Assembly: GCA_036446455.1 (NCBI GenBank)
Contig: JAZFSZ010000070.1
Span: forward strand, 1-11,170
Length of the DNA stretch: 11,170 bases
Direction: 5' to 3'
Source: JAZFSZ01 sp036446455
Lineage (GTDB): Bacteria; Pseudomonadota; Gammaproteobacteria; Acidiferrobacterales; JAJDNE01
Every line of letters begins with the position of its first letter. Position 1 is the first letter of the stretch. The position numbers and the translations under genes were made by a program. Below are positions 6,382 through 11,170 of the stretch, one piece after another. Below the pieces are notes generated by a model. That model saw only the letters and a program-made list of their open reading frames with translations, did no database searches and was not told the DNA's origin.

Positions 6382-8505
6382 TCAAGTAGTGAGGTGCCGG
6401 TAAATATCGGACACCTTCAGAGGCAGGCGGGAAATGTCATCGATTACCGTATAAGCCGCATCGCCGTACATATAGGGTAAATAATCCTTCGCTTCCTTGT
6501 CGATGGTAATGCAATAGGAGTGGATGCCGACACGATGCGCTTCGATCAAAGCCCGGCGCGTATCCTCGATACCGTATTGCCCGCGGTAGTTGTCGTAATC
6601 ATCCGGTTTGCCGTCAGAAATGGTAATCAGGACGCGCGTGCGGGCGTCGACCTCCTGCAGCAAATGCGTCAGGTGACGAATGGCGAAGCCCATGCGTGTA
6701 TAGTCCTGCGGTTTAATGCCGCTGATGCGAGCTTTGATTTCATCATCATACTTTTCATCAAAGCCTTTAATTTTGTAAATTTCACAACGCTTGCGTGCCA
6801 TGCCGGAAAAGCCGTAAATCGCATAGCGATCATCCAGAGACTCCAGAGCTTCGGCCATCAGGATCAGGGACTCGCGTTCGGCGTCATTGATCCAGCCCTT
6901 GGTAGAGCCGCTCATATCGACCATAAAAATGACGGCAATATTGCGCTCGGTACGGTGCCGACGGGTGAATACGCTATCTGACATCTCGCTGCCATCGCGC
7001 GCCTCGGCGATGGCCTGGACCAGCGCGTCGATGTCGATATCGTCGCCCCAGGGCTGACGATTGAGAACGCGGTCTTCGTCACGCATGGCCTCAAAGGTCT
7101 TGCGCAAATGTTTAATTAAACCGCTGTATTTGTGAAGCGTGTTATTGACGAAATCGTCATAGACCGGGGTTATCGTCTTTTCGCGCACCGCGCACCAGTG
7201 CTTGCGATAGTGCTGGCGACGACAATCCCATTCGTCGTAGAGAAACGCGCCTTCTTCGTGGTAGGTGCCCTGCCAGACGTCGTCAGGATTAGCCTCGCGA
7301 TCCTGAAACAGTGCCGGGTCGTACTCACCGGGTCCGGCAGGTACAAGATACTCGTCAGGAATATCGCCGAGATCGAGAATAATCGAGGTCATGGTGTCGC
7401 GAACATGGTCCGGCGGTTGGATGGGTTTGTCGTCCAGCGTTAATTCGATCGTAAATCCCTCTGGTACCGTGGGATCGGGTATGTGTTTTGTGTCGAACGG
7501 TGTTTCACTATCAGGTTCGGCCTCGTCTTCACGCGATATCTCTTCCAGTATCTGGCGCAAGGAATAACGAAAGGACGCTTTTTCTTTTTCGATGCGGGCG
7601 GTCTTACATTCAATTACGCTATCGAACCTCAGTTCGCCCTGGTAAAACGCGGGCGCGGGGATATCGATTTTTCCTACATATTCGCCCGTCAGTGCAACGA
7701 CATCGATCGCTGACGTGTCCGGTTGTTCGAGTGTGGTACGAATAGTGTGCCACTTGTTGTCGAGCGCTGGTTCACCCAACTCAGACCGAATGCGGACGAG
7801 CTCGCGATAAAGTCCGGGCAATTCCCGTTTGATACAGGCTTCGAGTCGCACTGTTTCCAGAGCATGAAACAGCAGCAGGAATTTCTGTGAATGAGTCTGT
7901 TCGTCGCACATCGATTGCAGATTTAGCCTGAAGGTTCCGAATCGCGTCTGCGCCCACAGGTAGGCCACCATAATTTTATAGATGAGAAAGTTTTCTTTAC
8001 TGCTTTGTAGACGCGCCATTATGGTAGGCAGAAAAAGTGTCTCGCTATCGGTATAGGCGGTATCACTTTCCTCAATCTTGAGTTGGCGTCCGGATAAACC
8101 GTGGGCGAAATGCAGTAGTACACCCGCCTCGTCCTCAAAAAGCGCGCCAGCGGCGCGTTCATGAGCGGTTTGAATAAACTCATCAACATTGCGGATCACT
8201 TCCATTGCCGGGTGCATGCCTCGCACATCGTAGATATCCATGGCATGTAACGCCCAGGATTCGATCACCTGTGGTTCGAGTTTGTCCAGCGCATCAATCG
8301 CGCCCATAATAAATTGATGGGATAATTGTATATTGGTGGCAGCAATCTTTTGCACCCAACTGATAATGAAGTCCTGATCTTCTCGCGCAATACCGGCAAG
8401 CACCTCCGCCACATCTTCAGTATTGATAAACGAGAACTCGACATCCAGCGTGACATCCAGTTGTTGCTGGATTTCCGCATGGGTTAACGGATCGTGTGCT
8501 GCCAT
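6382..8505 (-). CDS. CbbO/NorD family VWA-domain protein (partner of the CbbQ/NorQ ATPase)
   Basis: The protein has 707 residues. The N-terminal half (about 1-320) is mostly helical with no catalytic motif, and an acidic linker lies around 320-340. Residues 424-444 contain the conserved YDEWDCRRQHYRKHWC of the CbbO/NorD family. The C-terminal VWA domain (about 520-705) has an intact MIDAS metal site: D530, S532 and S534 in DMSGS, T603 in DYTRMG, and D631 in SDGKPDD. In known systems the VWA protein binds the client through its metal site and the Q-type AAA+ ring remodels the client. Clients are RuBisCO (CbbO) or the NorBC nitric oxide reductase (NorD). The gene starts 9 bp after the Q gene, with no clear ribosome binding site, so translation is probably coupled. 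Nothing in the window decides between the CbbO and NorD roles, so no symbol is given. Confidence 0.9.
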   Translation of the reverse strand: MAAHDPLTHAEIQQQLDVTLDVEFSFINTEDVAEVLAGIAREDQDFIISWVQKIAATNIQLSHQFIMGAIDALDKLEPQVIESWALHAMDIYDVRGMHPAMEVIRNVDEFIQTAHERAAGALFEDEAGVLLHFAHGLSGRQLKIEESDTAYTDSETLFLPTIMARLQSSKENFLIYKIMVAYLWAQTRFGTFRLNLQSMCDEQTHSQKFLLLFHALETVRLEACIKRELPGLYRELVRIRSELGEPALDNKWHTIRTTLEQPDTSAIDVVALTGEYVGKIDIPAPAFYQGELRFDSVIECKTARIEKEKASFRYSLRQILEEISREDEAEPDSETPFDTKHIPDPTVPEGFTIELTLDDKPIQPPDHVRDTMTSIILDLGDIPDEYLVPAGPGEYDPALFQDREANPDDVWQGTYHEEGAFLYDEWDCRRQHYRKHWCAVREKTITPVYDDFVNNTLHKYSGLIKHLRKTFEAMRDEDRVLNRQPWGDDIDIDALVQAIAEARDGSEMSDSVFTRRHRTERNIAVIFMVDMSGSTKGWINDAERESLILMAEALESLDDRYAIYGFSGMARKRCEIYKIKGFDEKYDDEIKARISGIKPQDYTRMGFAIRHLTHLLQEVDARTRVLITISDGKPDDYDNYRGQYGIEDTRRALIEAHRVGIHSYCITIDKEAKDYLPYMYGDAAYTVIDDISRLPLKVSDIYRHLTT

Positions 8506-8514
8506 GGTCGTAAA

Positions 8515-9327
8515 CTAGAAGAGCGAAGAAGAGAGTTCTTTTACCGCCGCCAGCATTTCCGGATCATCTGTCAATGCCTCAGCGATTGCTGCGCGGCACG
8601 CCGTCACCGGAGAAATGCCATCACCCATCAGGCGAGCAGCGTGCACAAGGAGTCGGGTACTGGCACCTTCTTCCAGACCACTGCCCTTGAGGTTGCGCGT
8701 CATACCGGCAAACTTCACCAGTTTGGCCGCCATCTCGTGGGAAATATTGGTTTCCTTGACCAATATATTGGTTTCCAGTTTGGCATTGGGGTAGTCAAAT
8801 TCCAGTGCGACGAATCGTTGGCGCGTGCTTTGCTTGAGATCTTTCAGGACAGACTGATAGCCCGGGTTGTAGGATATCGTCAGACAGAAATCCGGCGAGG
8901 CCTCCAGGATTTCACCCAGTTTATCGATTGGCAATACGCGGCGGTCGTCGGCCAACGGGTGTATCACCACGGTGGTGTCTTTACGGGCTTCGACGATTTC
9001 ATCCAGGTAGCAAATGGCGCCACTGCGCACAGCACGGGCCAGCGGCCCGTCAACCCAGATGGTATCGCCGGCCTTAATCAAGTAACGCCCGACGAGGTCT
9101 GAGGCGGTGAGATCATCATGACAAGAGACGGTGATAAGCGGTCTCTTCAGGCGCCAGGCCATGTGCTCAATAAAGCGCGTTTTACCGCAACCCGTAGGTC
9201 CCTTCAGTAGCACCGGCAGTTTCTGGCGGAAGGCGGATTCGAAGATCTCCACCTCGTCGCCGATGGCCTCGTAATAGGGCTCGTCGTCAATAAAATATTC
9301 TTCGGTTTTCAGGGCACGTGCATCCAT
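8515..9327 (-). CDS. CbbQ/NirQ/NorQ/GpvN family AAA+ ATPase
   Basis: This MoxR-type AAA+ ATPase has 270 residues from the ATG at 9327. The frame is open to 9414, but the added 29 residues are not family-like and the shorter protein has the usual CbbQ/NorQ length. Walker A is GPTGCGKT (43-50), Walker B is ICYLDE with D109 and E110, sensor 1 is N154 in SYNPGYQ, arginines R169 and R171 are in STRQRF, and a sensor-2 arginine is R225 in ASTRLL. HPLADDRR and CHDDL resemble NirQ/NorQ, while RNLKGSGLEEGASTRLL resembles CbbQ. The ATPase forms hexameric rings that act with the VWA partner to activate RuBisCO or mature nitric oxide reductase. It is the first gene of a two- or three-gene operon. No RuBisCO or NorBC gene is visible; the upstream side is repeats and an IS. 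NorQ versus CbbQ is unresolved. Confidence 0.93.
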   Translation of the reverse strand: MDARALKTEEYFIDDEPYYEAIGDEVEIFESAFRQKLPVLLKGPTGCGKTRFIEHMAWRLKRPLITVSCHDDLTASDLVGRYLIKAGDTIWVDGPLARAVRSGAICYLDEIVEARKDTTVVIHPLADDRRVLPIDKLGEILEASPDFCLTISYNPGYQSVLKDLKQSTRQRFVALEFDYPNAKLETNILVKETNISHEMAAKLVKFAGMTRNLKGSGLEEGASTRLLVHAARLMGDGISPVTACRAAIAEALTDDPEMLAAVKELSSSLF

Positions 9328-9439
9328 GGGTTGTATTTCCGGTAATCTGTGAAAAAGCCGGCGTATTATCACCGAAAGTGGGGTGAGGTGATATCCGATA
9401 TATCCCGCCAGCACGCGGGGGTTTGGGGTGGGGTCGCTT

Positions 9440-9493
9440 CGCCTTCGGCGGGATTGTTTCCCCTACCTCTGGTAGGAGCCATCTCCGGATGGC
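9440..9493. repeat. REP/BIME-like palindrome cluster upstream of the Q/O operon
   Basis: Three short stem-loops follow each other: CGCC-TTC-GGCG at 9440-9450, CCTACC-TCT-GGTAGG at 9462-9476, and GCCATC-TCCG-GATGGC at 9478-9493. The part from 9472 reads GTAGGAGCC, then the stem, then GGCGAT. This resembles REP elements that begin with a GTAG head and are mobilised by REP-associated tyrosine transposases in gammaproteobacteria. The complement of the left part also begins GGTAGGGG, so the two would lie head to head around TCT, like a BIME. The palindromes are seen; the REP assignment is by resemblance. No RAYT gene is in the window. Confidence 0.45.
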
Positions 9494-9515
9494 GATTAAT
9501 TATCTTTGTAAGGTT

Positions 9516-9532
9516 CCGCCTGCGGCGGTTTT
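9516..9532 (+). terminator. GC-rich hairpin with a short T tract
   Basis: CCGCC (9516-9520) pairs with GGCGG (9524-9528) across TGC, followed directly by TTTT. It has the shape of a small intrinsic terminator for + strand transcription, but no + strand gene lies just upstream. It may belong to the repeat cluster or insulate the divergent Q/O operon. On the minus strand the following bases GGAACC give no T tract. Confidence 0.35.
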
Positions 9533-9568
9533 AAAAATCTATTAATCGGAGCTGGTCCCGATAGCCCA

Positions 9569-9604
9569 GTGACTTCTTCTTTACTTGTCTAAAGAAGAAG
9601 TCAC
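9569..9604. repeat. Perfect 15-bp inverted repeat next to the IS insertion site
   Basis: GTGACTTCTTCTTTA (9569-9583) is the exact complement of TAAAGAAGAAGTCAC (9590-9604), with loop CTTGTC. The arms are rich in purine/pyrimidine asymmetry and have no terminal T tract. The repeat ends 14 bp before the left end of the IS. It is probably part of an older palindromic or repeated element into which the IS inserted. No function is visible. Confidence 0.85.
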
Positions 9605-9614
9605 CAAGAAGAAA

Positions 9615-9618
9615 GGAC
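9615..9618 (+). repeat. Left target-site duplication of the IS (GGAC)
   Basis: GGAC directly before the left TGTACGAG end matches GGAC directly after the right end at 10930-10933. A 4-bp duplication is within the range known for IS481-family elements. Confidence 0.75.
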
Positions 9619-9669
9619 TGTACGAGCTACATTCATCGGTAACACTTTAGTACAGATACAGGGGTAACA
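9619..9669 (+). repeat. Left terminal inverted repeat of the IS
   Basis: When aligned with the complement of 10879-10929 without gaps, identical blocks are TGTACGAG (positions 1-8), GGTAACAC (20-27), AGTACAGATACA (31-42) and GGGT (44-47). The blocks are separated by divergent spacers of equal length, which suggests two or more transposase contact sites per end. Confidence 0.88.
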
Positions 9670-9681
9670 GATTTACCCTGT
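9658..9681 (+). promoter_or_regulatory. Stem-loop before the transposase gene, partly in the left IS end
   Basis: ACAGGGGTAA (9658-9667) pairs with TTACCCTGT (9673-9681) with one bulged G and loop CAGAT. It lies 15 bases before the transposase ribosome binding site AGGAGG (9697-9702). Many insertion sequences use such a structure to limit transposase expression from outside promoters; that role is inferred here. Confidence 0.45.
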
Positions 9682-9707
9682 GGGCACTAACCAGACAGGA
9701 GGTGCCC

Positions 9708-10883
9708 ATGCCCTGGAACGAGGTAAAACCGATGGACGAGAAGGTGTGTTTTATTGCCGATCACCTGCGCCAACACAACACCATGGTGGAATTGTGCGAT
9801 CGCTATGGCATCAGTCGCAAGACCGGGTACAAATGGATACATCGTTACCGCCACGCGGGACTGGATGGCCTGACCGAACAAAGCCGTCGTCCCCGGACCC
9901 ATCCGGCCACCCTGCCGTATCGTCTGCGCCAGGCCATTATCGAACTACGTCGCCACAGCCGCATGGTACCGGGGGCCAAAAAGATACAAGCCTTGCTGGC
10001 GAGACACTTTCCCAATGAAGTCATCCCCTCGCAGACCACCATCTATAATGTCTTGCGGGCCGAACACTTGGTTCACCCGCGCAAGACACGCCAACGGGTT
10101 CCCCCTGGACACCAACCCTTTGCCCCGGTGACCCGGCCCAATGACTGCTGGAGTGTCGATTTCAAGGGACAGTTTCGAACCCGCAATGGCCAGTGGTGTT
10201 ACCCCCTGACAGTGATGGATCACCGCAGTCGTTATTTGCTGGACTGTCACAGCCTGACCAATACCGGGGTGGCCGATACGCAACGTGTGTTTACGCGTTT
10301 GTTTCGGCGCCAGGGTTTGCCGCAGCGCATTCGCAGCGATAACGGGGTTCCCTTTGCCACCCGTGCCGCGGGTGGCTTGTCCCGCTTATCCATCTGGTGG
10401 GTCAAACTCGGAATTGTGCCGGAACGGATTGCCCCCGGGAAACCACAACAAAACGGTCGCCATGAACGTATGCACCGTACCCTGAAACAAGCCACCACCC
10501 ATCCACCCTCGACCACGCTTGGGGCACAGCAGCGTCAGTTTGACCGGTTCCAAACTGAATACAATGAATTGCGTCCGCATGAAGCCCTGGGACAACACAC
10601 ACCGGCATCGATCTATGTATCGTCTTCCCGGCCTTACCCCACCCGTCTGCCGGAGTTGGTCTACCCCGATTACTTTGAGCGACGTCAGGTACGTGCCAGT
10701 GGCGTGATATACCGGGGCAATGGCCATGTCTATGTCTCACACCAACTGAATGGTGAGATCGTTGGTCTGGAAGAAATCGATGACGGACTCTGGGATGTCT
10801 ACTTTGGCCCCATCCGTTTGGGGAGATTCAATATGCGTGAGGTGAAAGGAAAAAAGACCCCTTATTGGTCTTTAAAAGTGTAA
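9708..10883 (+). CDS. IS481-family DDE transposase
   Basis: The protein has 391 residues from the ATG at 9708, five bases after a perfect AGGAGG (9697-9702). An in-frame GTG at 9702 lies inside that ribosome binding site and is rejected. The start MPWNEVKPMDEKVCFIADHL is typical of IS481 transposases. A helix-turn-helix follows at about 24-48 (VELCDRYGISRKTGYKWIHR), then a second DNA-binding region to about 130. The integrase-type catalytic domain has D151 in SVDFKGQF, D211 in RSDNGVPFA and E253 in NGRHERMHRTLKQ. The C-terminal region contains YNELRPHEALGQHTPASIY, as in other rve-type transposases. The stop TAA at 10881-10883 lies inside the right inverted repeat. The gene is intact and cuts and joins the IS ends. 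Confidence 0.96.
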   Translation: MPWNEVKPMDEKVCFIADHLRQHNTMVELCDRYGISRKTGYKWIHRYRHAGLDGLTEQSRRPRTHPATLPYRLRQAIIELRRHSRMVPGAKKIQALLARHFPNEVIPSQTTIYNVLRAEHLVHPRKTRQRVPPGHQPFAPVTRPNDCWSVDFKGQFRTRNGQWCYPLTVMDHRSRYLLDCHSLTNTGVADTQRVFTRLFRRQGLPQRIRSDNGVPFATRAAGGLSRLSIWWVKLGIVPERIAPGKPQQNGRHERMHRTLKQATTHPPSTTLGAQQRQFDRFQTEYNELRPHEALGQHTPASIYVSSSRPYPTRLPELVYPDYFERRQVRASGVIYRGNGHVYVSHQLNGEIVGLEEIDDGLWDVYFGPIRLGRFNMREVKGKKTPYWSLKV

Positions 10884-10929
10884 CCCATGTATCTGTACTG
10901 TTGTGTTACCTATGTTCTTGACTCGTACA
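10879..10929 (-). repeat. Right terminal inverted repeat of the IS
   Basis: This is the complement-orientation partner of 9619-9669, with the same conserved blocks at the same spacing. It includes the transposase stop codon, so the coding sequence runs to the edge of the element. Confidence 0.88.
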
Positions 10930-10933
10930 GGAC
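10930..10933 (+). repeat. Right target-site duplication of the IS (GGAC)
   Basis: GGAC directly follows the right inverted repeat and matches the 4 bases before the left one at 9615-9618. Confidence 0.75.
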
Positions 10934-11008
10934 ACCCGATCCTTGCCTCTTCGAGGTTCCCTCACCCTTCCTAAAAAACCGGCGACGCGAGCCCAACTTA
11001 CCGGCCAG

Positions 11009-11050
11009 AAAAAACGGGGTCAGTAGCCTCGGCTCTGACTCCACTTTTTT
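11009..11050. terminator. Long A-tract/T-tract hairpin, possible bidirectional terminator
   Basis: A run of six A (11009-11014), C, then GGGGTCAG (11016-11023) pairs with CTGACTCC (11035-11042) using one G-T wobble, followed by AC and six T (11045-11050). The inner bases AGC and GCT (11025-11027, 11032-11034) can extend the stem. The T tract and A tract make it look like an intrinsic terminator on both strands. GGGGTCAG-type hairpins also recur as intergenic repeats near REP-associated transposases in gammaproteobacteria, from memory. No gene adjacent to it is visible in the window. Confidence 0.5.
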
Positions 11051-11170
11051 CTAGTCACTATTTAGAGGGCATTTCTGTTTCCTGGCTTACAATGCGGCAA
11101 CCCAACGGGAACTCAGGAAAGATACTAATACCGCAAACATTGGGTGAAATCGTGCTTCTTTCCCGATTAA
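11051..11170. other. Gene-free end of the window
   Basis: No open frame with a plausible start and ribosome binding site, no tRNA-like fold and no clear repeat is seen in these 120 bases on either strand. It could be an upstream region of a gene outside the window. Confidence 0.5.

Larger units (their letters stand above)
9619..10929 (+). mobile_element. Complete IS481-family insertion sequence (1311 bp)
   Basis: The element is bounded by imperfect inverted repeats that begin TGT, as usual in the family, and by a GGAC target duplication on both sides. It carries one intact DDE transposase gene on the + strand. Nothing in it is frameshifted or truncated, so it may be active. The matching flanking duplication indicates simple transposition rather than later rearrangement. 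It lies in the intergenic region 291 bp upstream of the Q-type ATPase gene and interrupts no protein gene that I can recognise. Its insertion may separate the Q/O operon from whatever lay further upstream. Confidence 0.92.

Noticed and set aside
9365..9370. GATAAT (minus strand) as a -10 box for the Q/O operon
   Set aside because: No acceptable -35 lies 16-18 bp upstream; the match alone is too weak to annotate.
9328..9414. 29-residue N-terminal extension of the Q-type ATPase
   Set aside because: The family starts close to the DEPYY motif; the ATG at 9327 gives a normal 270-residue protein.
9565..9618. Pseudogene disrupted by the IS
   Set aside because: The rejoined frame is open but has no start codon with a ribosome binding site and the translation is low-complexity and basic; a non-coding repeat is more likely.
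1..11170. CRISPR array, tRNA or rRNA genes
   Set aside because: No regularly spaced direct repeats and no tRNA-like or rRNA-like sequence were seen on either strand.

Overview
The window looks like part of a gammaproteobacterial chromosome, probably from a respiratory and possibly lithoautotrophic organism. This rests on three things: a ccoNOQP/ccoGH cluster in gammaproteobacterial style, a YcgN (UPF0260) protein, and a CbbQ/NorQ plus CbbO/NorD pair. No marker gene is present, so the placement is an inference.

Positions 1-5727 (+ strand) carry the cbb3-type cytochrome c oxidase region. The 3' end of ccoN is followed by complete ccoO, ccoQ and ccoP. Next come an unnamed 85-residue two-helix membrane protein and a probable terminator, then the assembly genes ccoG and ccoH. 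After these lie a SafE/TauE-like (COG2836-type) membrane protein and a cysteine-rich YcgN family protein. CcoN, CcoO and CcoP form the terminal oxidase. CcoQ is the small accessory subunit, and CcoG and CcoH support copper delivery and assembly. The copper ATPase gene ccoI and the small gene ccoS, common after ccoH, are not here.

Positions 5741-9327 (- strand) face the oxidase cluster. Read in the direction of transcription they are an AAA+ ATPase of the CbbQ/NirQ/NorQ/GpvN family, its long VWA-domain partner (CbbO/NorD), and a secreted SYLF/Ysc84 protein. The Q/O pair is a cofactor-insertion or activation machine (RuBisCO activase or nitric oxide reductase maturation in known cases), but neither known client is in the window.

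Positions 9328-11170 are a repeat-rich intergenic region holding a complete IS481-family insertion sequence (9619-10929). It has 51-bp imperfect terminal inverted repeats, an intact 391-residue DDE transposase and a 4-bp GGAC target duplication. Around it are several palindromes: a REP-like pair, a GC hairpin with a T tract, a perfect 15-bp inverted repeat and a long A-tract/T-tract hairpin. The IS appears to have landed inside an older repeated element. No gene is visible after the IS.
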